This document shows, piece after piece, positions 26,046 through 35,211 of a DNA stretch of 64,000 nucleotides (positions are counted from its first letter, which is position 1; each line of letters starts with the position of its first letter). Below the pieces are notes generated by a model, which saw only the letters and a program-made list of their open reading frames with translations, ran no database searches and was not told the DNA's origin. The stretch lies in NCBI RefSeq assembly GCF_021044425.1, contig NZ_JAJNEC010000008.1, forward strand, positions 186,001 through 250,000. The letters run 5' to 3'. A program made the translations under genes and the position numbers. Origin of the DNA: Niabella pedocola (GTDB lineage Bacteria > Bacteroidota > Bacteroidia > Chitinophagales > Chitinophagaceae).

Positions 26046-26825
26046 ATGTCTTACCCACCCATCCATATCACCTTCCTTGGTACCGGAACCAGTTCCGGGG
26101 TGCCGATGATTGCCTGTGATTGTGTGGTTTGCAGATCAGCCGACCCAAAAGACCAACGGTTGCGCTCAAGCATTCTTGTGCAATCGCCCGAAACCACCCT
26201 GGTAGTGGATACCGGCCCCGACTTCCGTTGCCAGATGTTGCGCCAATCGGTAAAACAGCTGGATGCCGTGCTGCTGACCCACTCCCATAAAGATCATATT
26301 GCCGGTTTGGACGAAGTACGGGCTTACAACTTTTTTCAACAAAAACCGATGGAAGTGTTTGCCACCGAAGCCACCATCGACCGTGTGAAAATGGAATTCG
26401 ATTACGCATTCAGCGAACACCGCATGGTTGGCGTTCCATCGATCAACCTGAACTATATTAACGAGCACATCCCTTTTACCACCGGCGATCTCCGGGTAGA
26501 TCCCATCCCCGTATGGCATATGCGCATGCCGGTACTGGGCTTCCGCTTTGGCAGGTTTACCTATATCACCGACGCTAACCGCATCGATAAAGCCAGCAAA
26601 GATAAAATAAGCGGATCCGAAGTATTGGTGCTGAATGCCTTGCGCCATGAGCCGCATATCTCGCATTTTACATTAAAAGAAGCCATTGCGTTGGCAGATG
26701 AACTGGAAATTCCCCAGGTGTATTTTACCCATATCTCCCACCAGATGGGATTGCACCAGGATATTGAAGCCTCGCTGCCGCCGGGCCGGAACCTGGCATT
26801 CGATAACCTGAGCATTATCCTGTAA
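26046..26825 (+). CDS. MBL-fold metallohydrolase, PhnP-like
   Basis: 259 aa. The opening ITFLGTGTSSGVPMIACDCVVC and the signature THSHKDHIAGLDEVRAYN (HxHxDH) near residue 79 place it in the PhnP-like phosphodiesterase branch of the metallo-beta-lactamase superfamily. DTGPDFRCQMLR near 58, the YITDANRIDK Asp near 180 and the C-terminal FTHISHQMG His complete the dinuclear zinc site. No phn genes are near, so a role as a general phosphodiesterase is more likely than phosphonate use. Confidence 0.88.
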   Translation: MSYPPIHITFLGTGTSSGVPMIACDCVVCRSADPKDQRLRSSILVQSPETTLVVDTGPDFRCQMLRQSVKQLDAVLLTHSHKDHIAGLDEVRAYNFFQQKPMEVFATEATIDRVKMEFDYAFSEHRMVGVPSINLNYINEHIPFTTGDLRVDPIPVWHMRMPVLGFRFGRFTYITDANRIDKASKDKISGSEVLVLNALRHEPHISHFTLKEAIALADELEIPQVYFTHISHQMGLHQDIEASLPPGRNLAFDNLSIIL

Positions 26826-26961
26826 ATTTCTCCTTTTACGTATCCCCGCAGGCCGGACGGCTTGAGCAGGCTATCCATGAATTCAAGGCCTGAGCAGCCA
26901 TATTTATTCATTTTATAAAAAATTAATTCAATTTTATTAAAATAAATTTTAACTTTATTAA

Positions 26962-27234
26962 ATGAAACTTCCAATTTATTGCCCCAGTTGCGAAAACCCG
27001 CTAAAGGTAAGCCAGCTCAAATGCGATGCCTGCAATACCCAGGTCAATGGCAATTATGAGTTGCCGCTTTACCTGAAACTGAGCCGGGATGAGCAGGATT
27101 TTATTATGGAATTTTTCCTTGCCAGCGGCAGTATTAAAGAAATGTCGAAGCAAGCCGGGATCAGCTACCCCACCATGCGCAATAAAATGGATGATATGAT
27201 TGAGAAAATAAAAAAAATGACCTCCAATGACTAA
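26962..27234 (+). CDS. DUF2089 family zinc-ribbon/HTH protein
   Basis: 90 aa. It has a zinc ribbon with CPSC (Cys7, Cys10) and CDAC (Cys21, Cys24), then a helix-turn-helix region (GSIKEMSKQAGISYPTMRNKMDDMIEKI) near residues 55-82. This is the DUF2089 arrangement, a probable small transcription factor. The stop overlaps the start of the next membrane protein by 8 bp, so they form a regulator/effector pair, perhaps including the alpha/beta hydrolase and PH protein downstream. The AT-rich leader holds TAACTTTA as a candidate -7 box. Confidence 0.88.
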   Translation: MKLPIYCPSCENPLKVSQLKCDACNTQVNGNYELPLYLKLSRDEQDFIMEFFLASGSIKEMSKQAGISYPTMRNKMDDMIEKIKKMTSND

Positions 27235-27826
27235 AAACTGGAAAACGGTCTTTAACCCTTTTGAGCGTTATGCGGAAAAGGATCTGGCAATTGCCGGAGT
27301 CATCAGCCTGCTGCTTTCGGTATTACTGTTCTGGTGGGCCGGGCAAACCAACGATGGTGTATATCATGTATCGCCAAAAGCCGGGCTGTCCCTGACAGGC
27401 GCAGTATCTGAGGCGGTAGTATGCACCTTACTCCTATGCGGGCTCTTATCGGCCCTGGGTAAGACCATCAATCCCAGAACAAGGATCATCGATGTGTTGA
27501 ATGCCACGTTGATCCACCGGATTCCTTTAACTTTCGGTATCCTGATTTTGCAGCTTCCGTTTATCAAATCCGTTATGGATCAGATCCTGCAGGCTGTTAA
27601 AAATAACCGCCTTGAAACATTATCCGGTTCCGCGTTGTGGATCTCAACCGCGGTAGGATTACTCATGATGGCCTTTCTTGTATACGCTATTGTATTACTG
27701 GTAAACGGATTCAGAACTGCCGTACATGCCCGGAAGGCCATCCATTACCTGGGCTTTGCTGCTGCGCTGATTGTAGCAGAGCTCATTTACCGCCTGCTGT
27801 TTTATCCCCAGCTGCTAAAACTTTAA
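27227..27826 (+). CDS. Five-span membrane protein, possibly YIP1-like
   Basis: 199 aa with hydrophobic segments near residues 21-40, 60-82, 95-112, 138-162 and 170-190. The N-terminal NPFERYAEKDL followed by LAIAGVISLLLSVLLFWW and the arrangement of helices resemble the YIP1/DUF1282 group, but no decisive motif is seen. It overlaps the DUF2089 regulator by 8 bp, indicating translational coupling, and is followed 10 bp later by the hydrolase gene. Confidence 0.7.
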   Translation: MTKNWKTVFNPFERYAEKDLAIAGVISLLLSVLLFWWAGQTNDGVYHVSPKAGLSLTGAVSEAVVCTLLLCGLLSALGKTINPRTRIIDVLNATLIHRIPLTFGILILQLPFIKSVMDQILQAVKNNRLETLSGSALWISTAVGLLMMAFLVYAIVLLVNGFRTAVHARKAIHYLGFAAALIVAELIYRLLFYPQLLKL

Positions 27827-27836
27827 ACATGCTTTT

Positions 27837-29201
27837 ATGAAGTACCTGCTCAGCTTTTTGATCTGTCTTGGTTCAGCGGCGCTATCCGCCCAATCCGTTG
27901 CGGGAAGCTGGCTGGGCAACCTGAACCTCACGAATGGAGTTACCTTACCATTGGTCATCCATATAGAGCAATCGGCCGACAGCCTCCGGTCCAAAATGGA
28001 TAGTCCGGCCCAAAGTGTAAAGGGCCTTACGGTTACCCGCACCAGTTTTGCCAACGGTACGTTGCAGTTCGAACTCCAATCCTTGCATATACAGTATACC
28101 GGTAACCTGCAGGGCGACAGCATTGCCGGAACCTTTACACAGGCAGGACAGCAATTTCCACTGGTTTTAAAAAAGAACCCCAATGGGAACCAGCCCTTCT
28201 ACAACCGCCCGCAGGAGCCCAAACCGCCATTTGCTTATCATAGCGAAGACCTGTACTTCAAAAACGAACAACAGGGCAACCGGCTGGCCGGAACCCTCAC
28301 AACACCGGAAAACAAAAAAGATTACCCGGTTGTAGTACTTATCACCGGCAGTGGCCCACAGGACCGGAACGAAGAACTATTTGGCCACAAGCCGTTCCTG
28401 GTCATTGCCGACTATTTCGCACGGCATGGTATCGGCACCCTGCGATTGGACGACCGTGGAGTGGGCGGATCCGACAAAGGAAAGGACGGAGCCACTTCCG
28501 CCGACTTTGCAACCGATATCAGCAGCGCCGTTGATTATCTTGCAGCCAGAGGGTATCAGCGGATCGGGTTGGTGGGCCATAGCGAAGGCGGCATGATTGC
28601 CCCCATCACCGCTGCGGCAAATAAAAAAGTAACCTTTATTGTTTCGATGGCCGGCCCGGGCATTGCCATCGATTCATTAATGATCCGGCAGCTGAAAGCA
28701 ACATCCAACACCCAAAACACTCCCGAAGCCGATCTTAACACCCATGTGCAGGTAGCCCGGAAAGCCTATGCGTTTGCAAAAGCATATACGGGCGATAGCC
28801 TGGGAACCGACCTGGCGGACACCTTACTGCAGCAGTTTCCGCAGGTTCCGGATATGGACAGGGCAATGGCGCAAACCATCAGCATGCCCTGGTTCACTTA
28901 TTTTATACGGTTCAACCCGCAAGACTATATCCGGCAATTAAAGATCCCGGTTCTGGCCATCAACGGCAGTTTGGACGTGCAGGTTGATGCCGGCGAAAAC
29001 CTGGCAGGATGGAAAGCCGGTCTTAAAAAAGCCGGTAATACATCCGTTGAAGTAAAAGCGCTGGACGGGTTGAATCATTTGTTTCAGCGGGCCACCACGG
29101 GTGCGGTTACCGAATATGTGCAGATTGAACAAACCATCGCACCGGAGGTGCTGGAGCTGATGACGAACTGGATCCTGAAAAATACCGGAATAAACCATTA
29201 A
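27837..29201 (+). CDS. Exported alpha/beta hydrolase with N-terminal beta domain
   Basis: 454 aa with a signal peptide (MKYLLSFLICLGSAALSAQ). Residues 22-115 form a beta-rich domain (GSWLGNLNL... MDSPAQSVKGLTV... AGTFTQAGQQFPLVLKK) that also occurs at the N-terminus of the S9 peptidase at 37053-39323. The catalytic part begins at about 140 (YPVVVLITGSGPQDRNEE); the nucleophile Ser is in GLVGHSEGGMIAP near residue 247, and the acid and His are in SLDVQVDAGENL and LNHLF toward the end. This matches the EstA-like/S9-related hydrolases common in Bacteroidota. Substrate unknown. Confidence 0.87.
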   Translation: MKYLLSFLICLGSAALSAQSVAGSWLGNLNLTNGVTLPLVIHIEQSADSLRSKMDSPAQSVKGLTVTRTSFANGTLQFELQSLHIQYTGNLQGDSIAGTFTQAGQQFPLVLKKNPNGNQPFYNRPQEPKPPFAYHSEDLYFKNEQQGNRLAGTLTTPENKKDYPVVVLITGSGPQDRNEELFGHKPFLVIADYFARHGIGTLRLDDRGVGGSDKGKDGATSADFATDISSAVDYLAARGYQRIGLVGHSEGGMIAPITAAANKKVTFIVSMAGPGIAIDSLMIRQLKATSNTQNTPEADLNTHVQVARKAYAFAKAYTGDSLGTDLADTLLQQFPQVPDMDRAMAQTISMPWFTYFIRFNPQDYIRQLKIPVLAINGSLDVQVDAGENLAGWKAGLKKAGNTSVEVKALDGLNHLFQRATTGAVTEYVQIEQTIAPEVLELMTNWILKNTGINH

Positions 29202-29225
29202 ATTGTTACATCAAAAACAGGAACA

Positions 29226-29729
29226 ATGGACTTCAGTGCCTCATACGATAAAACAACCAAAATAATCACCGCGCTTGTTGGGATACTGATGCTCGTTGTG
29301 CTGGCATCTATGTGGATTTCGCTGAAAGCAGCCGGCACCGGGCTTCCGCTCGTGTTTATGGCTGTTGTAAGTTTTATATCGGTGATCCTGCCCTATGGAT
29401 TTTCTGTAACAAAGTACCAGCTGAATAATGAGGAACTCATCATCTTCCGTCCTTTTGGCAATAAAAAGATCCTGCTGACTTCAATAGCATCGGCTGCAAT
29501 CATTGATCCAAAGCTGTTGCGCTGGTCCTGGCGCATCTTTGGCAGCGGAGGAATGTTTGGCTATTATGGTACGTTTGGCAATAAGCAGCTGGGCACTATG
29601 AAATGGTATTTGACCCGGAAGGACCGCATCGTTCTTATTACTACGGTTAACAATAAAAAGCTGTTATTAAGTCCGGATGATGTGGATGCTTTTATAAAAG
29701 CATATGAGCAGACTCGAAACCGGTACTGA
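29226..29729 (+). CDS. PH-domain membrane protein
   Basis: 167 aa. Two hydrophobic segments at residues 14-35 and 40-60 are followed by a bacterial PH-like domain (YGFSVTKYQLNNEELIIFRP...LTSIASAAIIDPK) with the GGMFGYYGTFGNKQLGTMKWYLT block typical of these proteins. It is last in the DUF2089-led run, on the same strand as the hydrolase and 24 bp behind it. Cellular role unknown. Confidence 0.78.
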   Translation: MDFSASYDKTTKIITALVGILMLVVLASMWISLKAAGTGLPLVFMAVVSFISVILPYGFSVTKYQLNNEELIIFRPFGNKKILLTSIASAAIIDPKLLRWSWRIFGSGGMFGYYGTFGNKQLGTMKWYLTRKDRIVLITTVNNKKLLLSPDDVDAFIKAYEQTRNRY

Positions 29730-29737
29730 GCGCCGTT

Positions 29738-30442
29738 TCAGTACCGGCTGTCATTTCCTTCCGCCACCTTTTCCAGTGCCGGTACATCCGTTAAAAAAAG
29801 TTCCTTACCCGCCGTACGGATCCATCCCTGTTCCGAAAACTCCTGTAACATTTTATACACTGTTTCATAGGTAGCACCGATATACGCCGACAGATCCTGG
29901 CGGCTGATTACCACCACCGGGCCGGCTGCTGTTGCGCCCCCGATCTTTCGCTGTATTTGCAGGATCGCTTTTGCCACCCGCCTCCTTACCGGAAAATGCA
30001 CCAGTTCCTGCATGCGTTGCTCCGACAACTGTAGTTCATCTGCAAAAAACAGCATAAATGCATACAGCAGCTGCGGATTCACCATCAGGGTTTTCCTGAA
30101 AAAGGACATATCGGCAAAACACAATATACAGGGAGCAAGCGCCGTGGCACTTACCGGGTACACTGCAGCATGGGTGGAAAGGCCCCGGTGCCCGAGAATA
30201 TCATCGGGGCCGGCAAAACGGATGATCAGCTCCTTACCCTGCTCCCAGGGCTTGTGCACTTTAAGCAATCCTTCTACAACAAAATAAATACCCTTTACCG
30301 GTGCCCCTGCCTCAAAAATGACGGCGCCCTTTTTATACTTTATGATGTGACAATGTGCATCCAGCGCAGGCCACCATTCCGGCATGCACATGCGGTATAA
30401 AAACTGTTCCCTAACCGCAGTGGTTCCGTTCTCTTTTTTCAT
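29738..30442 (-). CDS. Crp/Fnr family transcriptional regulator
   Basis: 234 aa. The cyclic-nucleotide-binding-like beta-roll spans about 25-125 (YKKGAVIFEAGAPVKGIYFVVEGLLKVHK), joined by a long helix to a winged HTH at about 165-222 (VVVISRQDLSAYIGATYETVYKMLQEFSEQGWI). No N-terminal cysteine cluster for an iron-sulfur centre is present, so it is not a classical Fnr. It lies one gene away from the siroheme/nitrite reductase genes, so control of nir by nitrite, NO or low oxygen is plausible but inferred. Confidence 0.9.
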   Translation of the reverse strand: MKKENGTTAVREQFLYRMCMPEWWPALDAHCHIIKYKKGAVIFEAGAPVKGIYFVVEGLLKVHKPWEQGKELIIRFAGPDDILGHRGLSTHAAVYPVSATALAPCILCFADMSFFRKTLMVNPQLLYAFMLFFADELQLSEQRMQELVHFPVRRRVAKAILQIQRKIGGATAAGPVVVISRQDLSAYIGATYETVYKMLQEFSEQGWIRTAGKELFLTDVPALEKVAEGNDSRY

Positions 30443-30509
30443 TGAAAGTATTTCATGTAACTACGTTCACACATTATGAATGATACAGCCGTTTTAATGC
30501 TTGCAGCAA

Positions 30510-30812
30510 TCAACCCTGATCGGGTTCCGGATGCGTTTTGCGGTCGCTGTGCCCCAGGTTTTTATCCGGGCATACCCGGTCCCGCACCAGTTGTTTCAGT
30601 TCTTTTATTTCCGGAAACCCGCCATACCGTTTCCGGTCGAACATACATTCCCCGTTCAAAACGATCTGGAAGCGCCCGCTAACGGCACTCGGCCGCAGGC
30701 TCACTCCTTTCAGTTCTTCTTCAAAGGTGGTGAGGAGTTCCTGTGCAATATATGCTGCACGCAGCAGCCATTTGCATTTTGGACAATACTCAATAATCAC
30801 TTCGGGTTTCAT
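30510..30812 (-). CDS. SelT/SelW/SelH family thioredoxin-like protein
   Basis: 100 aa. The redox motif CPKC is at residues 10-13 in VIIEYCPKCKWLLRAAYIAQEL, the hallmark of the Rdx family, with Cys in place of selenocysteine. GRFQIVLNGECMFDRKRYGGFPEIKELKQLVRD matches the conserved second half (G-x-F-x-V-x-V/L-[D/N]-G, R-x-x-G-G-F-P). A small cytoplasmic redox protein of unknown partner, located between the Crp-type regulator and cobA. Confidence 0.88.
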   Translation of the reverse strand: MKPEVIIEYCPKCKWLLRAAYIAQELLTTFEEELKGVSLRPSAVSGRFQIVLNGECMFDRKRYGGFPEIKELKQLVRDRVCPDKNLGHSDRKTHPEPDQG

Positions 30813-30914
30813 GCAATAAAGTTAAATAAAATGTTTGCCCCGGCAACAGCCTTTGTTTTGCAACTCAGGAATATAGACGCTAACCCAGCAGGTTTGCCAG
30901 GCGGATAGCCGGCC

Positions 30915-31685
30915 CTAAAAAACTGTAACGGGCGTACCGGTTATATTACCGGCGGCCATCCGCTTTACCTGATCCCGGTTCAGCTGTACCACGGCTCCTA
31001 TAATAATCACTGCCGGGTTACCCAATCCCTCATGCTGTGCACGAAAGGCGATATCCTTTACGCTGCCCGTAACCATTCTGGCGTCGGCCCTGGTACCGTT
31101 TTGAATAATGGCCGCAGCCGTTTCGCCCTTACCCGCCGCTATAAAAAGATCTGCTATCGCCTCCAGCCTGCTCATCGCCATCAGAATGACCACCGTAGCA
31201 GAAGATCGGGCTGCCAGGTAAAGATCGTTGGACAGTTCTCCGGTTTGTGTAGTACCGGTAACTACCCAAAAGCTCTCATTGATGCCGCGGCTGGTAAGCG
31301 GTATCATTGCTGATGCCGGTACTGCCAATGCACTGGAAATACCCGGCACCACCTCCACCTCCATTCCAGCTGCACGGGCGGCGTCGATCTCCTCCTGCGC
31401 CCGGCCAAACACAAACGGGTCTCCGCCCTTTAGCCGTAAAATCGTATTATATTGTTGTCCGTATGCAACAATAAGATGATTGATCTCCTGCTGACTCAAC
31501 GCATGACACCCAAAACGCTTGCCGACAAATTGCCGAATGGCGGTATGTTGGGTATATACCAGCAGCTCCTCACTTGCCAATGCATCATATAATATTACAT
31601 CGGCGTTCTCAAGCGACCGGATCGCTTTCAGGGTAATCAGCTCCGGGTCACCGGGTCCTGCTCCTACAAGAATTAGTTTTGCCAT
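30915..31685 (-). CDS. cobA: Uroporphyrinogen-III C-methyltransferase (SUMT)
   Basis: Methylates uroporphyrinogen III twice to precorrin-2, leading to siroheme, the cofactor of the adjacent nitrite reductase. 256 aa, single-domain SUMT: LILVGAGPGDPELITLKAIRSLENADVILYDAL at the start, the SAM-binding RLKGGDPFVFGRA near residue 84 and EVVPGISSALAVPASAMIPLT near 114. No CysG dehydrogenase/ferrochelatase domain is fused, so that function must be encoded elsewhere. It is divergent from nirB across a 190-bp AT-rich gap, consistent with shared control. Confidence 0.94.
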   Translation of the reverse strand: MAKLILVGAGPGDPELITLKAIRSLENADVILYDALASEELLVYTQHTAIRQFVGKRFGCHALSQQEINHLIVAYGQQYNTILRLKGGDPFVFGRAQEEIDAARAAGMEVEVVPGISSALAVPASAMIPLTSRGINESFWVVTGTTQTGELSNDLYLAARSSATVVILMAMSRLEAIADLFIAAGKGETAAAIIQNGTRADARMVTGSVKDIAFRAQHEGLGNPAVIIIGAVVQLNRDQVKRMAAGNITGTPVTVF

Positions 31686-31775
31686 GCTTTTATATTAAAA
31701 TAAATTCTATATAATATATTTTGACATAAAAATAATATTTTTTAAATTAATTCATTATTTAAAATATATTTTCAG

Positions 31776-31783
31776 TAAGTTTG
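31776..31783 (+). promoter_or_regulatory. -7 promoter element for nirB
   Basis: TAAGTTTG matches the TAnnTTTG consensus in the AT-rich cobA-nirB gap, 96 bp upstream of the nirB ATG. No good -33 TTG is seen at the expected distance, which would fit an activator-dependent promoter. Confidence 0.5.
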
Positions 31784-31878
31784 AATTGTAATTATTGTTA
31801 TAAATTATAAAATAATTAATATTTATATTTTTATAATATTAAATAATTGCTGCCATTCTTGCTAAAAAATAATATAAT

Positions 31879-34368
31879 ATGAAAATTATTGTTATCGGCA
31901 ATGGTATGGTAGGCCAAAAATTCTGCGAGAAACTGGTCGCTCAAAAAATTGCAGGTCTCGAATTGACAGTATTCGGGGAGGAAACCCTTCCAGCCTACGA
32001 CCGCGTACACCTGAGCGAATATTTTGCCGGCAAAACGGTACAGGATCTGTGTATGAAACCAATGAGCTGGTATGCGGAAAACGGCGTCGACCTGCGCCTT
32101 GGAGACCCCGTCACCCACGTAGAGCGTGCTCAAAAAACCGTTACTTCCTTTGAGGGAACACAGTTTGCCTACGATTACCTGGTATTTGCCACAGGCTCGG
32201 CCGCCTTCGTACCACAGATCTCGGGTGTTGACAAACATGGTGTATTCGTATACCGTACGATCGAGGACCTGAACCTGATCTGGCGGCATGCAAAGATTGC
32301 AAAGTCTGCTGTGGTCATCGGCGGCGGACTTTTAGGCCTGGAAGCAGCAAAGGCAATGCTGGACCTTGGCATTACTCAAACCCATGTGGTGGAATTTGCC
32401 CCCCGACTCATGCCACGCCAGATCGACGATGGCGGCTCCCATGTGCTCACAGAAAAACTAAAGGCACTGGGTATTACCACGCATATCCAAAAGAATACCG
32501 CCGTGATCCTGGGTAATGAAACGATCACCGGGCTGATGTTTACGGATGGCAGCATCCTGAGCACCGATATGCTGGTGATTTCGGCCGGCATCAAGCCCCG
32601 TGATGAGCTGGCAAAAAAGGCCGGGCTCCCCATCGGTCACCGAGGCGGTATTATTGTTAACGACCGGATGCAGACCAGCGACCCTTCTGTTTTTGCTATT
32701 GGAGAATGTGCGGTACATGAAGGTGCCGTTTACGGACTGGTAGCCCCGGGCTATGAGATGGCTGAAGTGGTGGTACATCAACTCAGCGGGGGCGCCAAAC
32801 AATTCAGCGGGTTTGATATGAGCACCAAACTGAAACTGATCGGCATCGACGTGGCCAGTTTTGGAGATCCCTTTATTACCGATGAAGAAACCCGCTCCAT
32901 TGTGTACCACGATAACCATAAAGGCATTTATAAACGCATCAATGTTTCCAGCGACGGTTCCAAACTGTTAGGCGGCATCCTGGTGGGTGATGCGGAGGCT
33001 TATAATAAATTACAGCAGATCTGTGTTAACCAATTAACTATCCCGCATGCTCCGTCGGACCTGATCGTAACACCGGGCAATGCTTCAAACGATGCCGGCA
33101 ATTTTGAACTTCCTGCCGGCGCATTGATCTGCAGCTGCGAGGGTGTAAAAAAGCAGGCCATCGAAGACGCGGTTGTTCAAAACGGCTGCGAATCGTTTGA
33201 TGCGGTAAAAAAATGTACCGGTGCCGGCTCCGGCTGCGGCGGATGCACACCTATGGTAAAAGACATCATCAATGCCACCCTGAAAAAACAGGGCAAGGTA
33301 GTACGCAATGTTATTTGCGAGCACTTTGCATACTCGCGTCAGGAACTTTTTGATATTATAAAAATCAAAAACCTCCACACTTTTGATGCCGTGCTGGATG
33401 CCCTGGGCACCGGTGATGGCTGCGAGATATGCCGGCCGGCCATAAGCTCCATACTGGCCAGTCTTTGGAATGACCTGGTCATCAAAAAAGAAAGTGCCAC
33501 CTCACAGGATACCAACGACCGTTTTCTGGCCAATATTCAAAAGGGCGGCACTTACTCTGTGGTACCGCGTATTCCCGGTGGAGAGATCACCCCGGATAAA
33601 CTGATTGTAATTGGTACCGTAGCAAAGAAATACAACCTGTACACCAAAATAACGGGTGGACAACGGATTGATCTTTTTGGAGCCCATTTAAATGACCTGC
33701 CCCTGATCTGGGAAGAGTTGATCGCTGCAGGCTTTGAAAGCGGCCACGCATATGGAAAAGCTTTGCGCACCGTGAAAAGCTGCGTGGGCTCTACCTGGTG
33801 CCGTTTTGGACTGCACGACAGTGTAAGCTTTGCAGTACGCGTTGAAAACCGCTATAAAGGATTGCGGGCACCACACAAGATCAAATCCGCTGTTTCCGGA
33901 TGTATCCGTGAATGTGCAGAAGCCCAGTCCAAAGACTTTGGCATCATTGCCACGGAAAAAGGCTGGAATCTTTATGTGTGCGGCAACGGCGGCTCCAAAC
34001 CCCAGCACGCATTATTACTGGCCGCCGATATCGATTCTGAAACCTGCATCCGGTATATCGACCGGTTCCTGATGTTCTACATCAAAACAGCCGACCCGCT
34101 TACGCGCACGGCAACCTGGCTCAACAAAATGGAAGGTGGCATCGACTACCTGAGAAATGTGGTCGTGCATGACAGCCTGGGCATGGCTGCCGAGCTGGAA
34201 GCACAGATGCAAACGCTCGTAGATCATTATGAGTGCGAATGGAAGAAGGCGGTGGAAACGCCGGAGCTGCGGAAACGCTTCACGCATTTTATCAATGCAC
34301 CTGAAGTCAGGGACCCTACCATCGTATTTGAACCGCTGCGCGCGCAAAAAAAAGCCGCAGAGTGGTAA
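31879..34368 (+). CDS. nirB: Nitrite reductase (NADH), large subunit
   Basis: Reduces nitrite to ammonium in the cytoplasm with FAD, iron-sulfur and siroheme centres. 829 aa. The N-terminal FAD/NAD oxidoreductase is shown by IVIGNGMVGQKFCEKL and VVIGGGLLGLEAAKAM. Then comes the BFD-like [2Fe-2S] domain: ICSCEGVKKQAIEDAV and CTGAGSGCGGCTPMVKDI (near residues 418-455). The C-terminal sulfite/nitrite reductase part has SCVGSTWCRFGLHDSV and SAVSGCIRECAEAQSKDFG, the Cys set for the 4Fe-4S/siroheme centre. Divergent cobA supplies the siroheme pathway. Confidence 0.95.
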   Translation: MKIIVIGNGMVGQKFCEKLVAQKIAGLELTVFGEETLPAYDRVHLSEYFAGKTVQDLCMKPMSWYAENGVDLRLGDPVTHVERAQKTVTSFEGTQFAYDYLVFATGSAAFVPQISGVDKHGVFVYRTIEDLNLIWRHAKIAKSAVVIGGGLLGLEAAKAMLDLGITQTHVVEFAPRLMPRQIDDGGSHVLTEKLKALGITTHIQKNTAVILGNETITGLMFTDGSILSTDMLVISAGIKPRDELAKKAGLPIGHRGGIIVNDRMQTSDPSVFAIGECAVHEGAVYGLVAPGYEMAEVVVHQLSGGAKQFSGFDMSTKLKLIGIDVASFGDPFITDEETRSIVYHDNHKGIYKRINVSSDGSKLLGGILVGDAEAYNKLQQICVNQLTIPHAPSDLIVTPGNASNDAGNFELPAGALICSCEGVKKQAIEDAVVQNGCESFDAVKKCTGAGSGCGGCTPMVKDIINATLKKQGKVVRNVICEHFAYSRQELFDIIKIKNLHTFDAVLDALGTGDGCEICRPAISSILASLWNDLVIKKESATSQDTNDRFLANIQKGGTYSVVPRIPGGEITPDKLIVIGTVAKKYNLYTKITGGQRIDLFGAHLNDLPLIWEELIAAGFESGHAYGKALRTVKSCVGSTWCRFGLHDSVSFAVRVENRYKGLRAPHKIKSAVSGCIRECAEAQSKDFGIIATEKGWNLYVCGNGGSKPQHALLLAADIDSETCIRYIDRFLMFYIKTADPLTRTATWLNKMEGGIDYLRNVVVHDSLGMAAELEAQMQTLVDHYECEWKKAVETPELRKRFTHFINAPEVRDPTIVFEPLRAQKKAAEW

Positions 34369-34389
34369 TTGCTTTTCAAACATTTTTTT

Positions 34390-34776
34390 ATGGATAAAAA
34401 CAACTGGATCTATGCCTGTAAGGCTACAGACATGCCGCACAACGGAGGTGTGTGCGTGCAGTACGGAACCGAGCAGATCGCTCTTTACTATTTTACCCAC
34501 CGCAATGAATGGTATGCCACCCAAAATCTTTGTCCCCATAAAAAGCAGATGGCATTAAGCCGGGGCATGCTGGGCTCGCTGCAAGGAGAACCCAAAGTTG
34601 CCTGCCCGTTTCACAAAAAAACCTTTTCGCTTAAAAACGGGCAGTGTTTGAATGATGAAACCTGCAGCTCCATCAAAACCTATCCCGTTAAAGTACAGGA
34701 AGGAAATATTTTTATCAATATCGAAACCCTTCTTACGCCTCATTCATCAACCCCCATCGAATATGAACCACAATAA
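34390..34776 (+). CDS. nirD: Nitrite reductase (NADH), small Rieske-type subunit
   Basis: 128 aa from MDKNNWIYACKATDMPHNGG, 21 bp after nirB. The Rieske-type pairs are complete: CPH in NLCPHKKQMALSRGMLG and CPFH in VACPFHKKTFSLKNGQCL, so unlike some enterobacterial NirD it could bind a [2Fe-2S] centre. NirD supports electron transfer or assembly in the NirBD complex. The end overlaps the next gene by 14 bp, indicating a single operon. Confidence 0.93.
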   Translation: MDKNNWIYACKATDMPHNGGVCVQYGTEQIALYYFTHRNEWYATQNLCPHKKQMALSRGMLGSLQGEPKVACPFHKKTFSLKNGQCLNDETCSSIKTYPVKVQEGNIFINIETLLTPHSSTPIEYEPQ

Positions 34777-35164
34777 AAACAAACTATGCACACTGGCAGC
34801 CATCCTGCTGCTGACAAAAACCACTACAGCCCAAACAACGGGCACCAAAACCAGCGCTTCCCTTTGGGATGGCATGGCCGTTGCCGGCTATGTTGACAAG
34901 GGCGCTTTTATAAACTTCGGAGGGCCGGCCGTTAAATGGACACACAAGCCCTTCTGCATCAGCCTGGGCATGCTGCCATCGCTGCGCATTAAAGAAGACA
35001 AAGCCCCTACTTCGAAAAATGCAACCATAACCCCCTCCCTGGGTTGCGGTCTCAGCGCCTCCTACAAACATCTGGCCCTGCAGGTACCCCTGTATTATAA
35101 TGCCAAAACAGCAGCAACCGATGGTAAATGGAATGTTGGCCTTGGCGTGGGCTACAAATTTTAA
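34763..35164 (+). CDS. Small outer-membrane-type protein within the nir operon
   Basis: 133 aa with a signal peptide (MNHNKNKLCTLAAILLLTKTTTAQ). The mature part has alternating strands and ends VGLGVGYKF, with Phe as last residue as expected for an outer-membrane beta-barrel. With about 110 residues it could form only a small barrel. The start overlaps the nirD end by 14 bp, so it is translationally coupled. No family is recognised. Its place between nirD and the nitrite transporter suggests a role in passing nitrite, nitrate or formate across the outer membrane, which is inference only. Confidence 0.7.
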   Translation: MNHNKNKLCTLAAILLLTKTTTAQTTGTKTSASLWDGMAVAGYVDKGAFINFGGPAVKWTHKPFCISLGMLPSLRIKEDKAPTSKNATITPSLGCGLSASYKHLALQVPLYYNAKTAATDGKWNVGLGVGYKF

Positions 35165-35211
35165 TACCCTTATTTATAAACAGCACTTATAACTGAACTA
35201 AAACTTCAATC

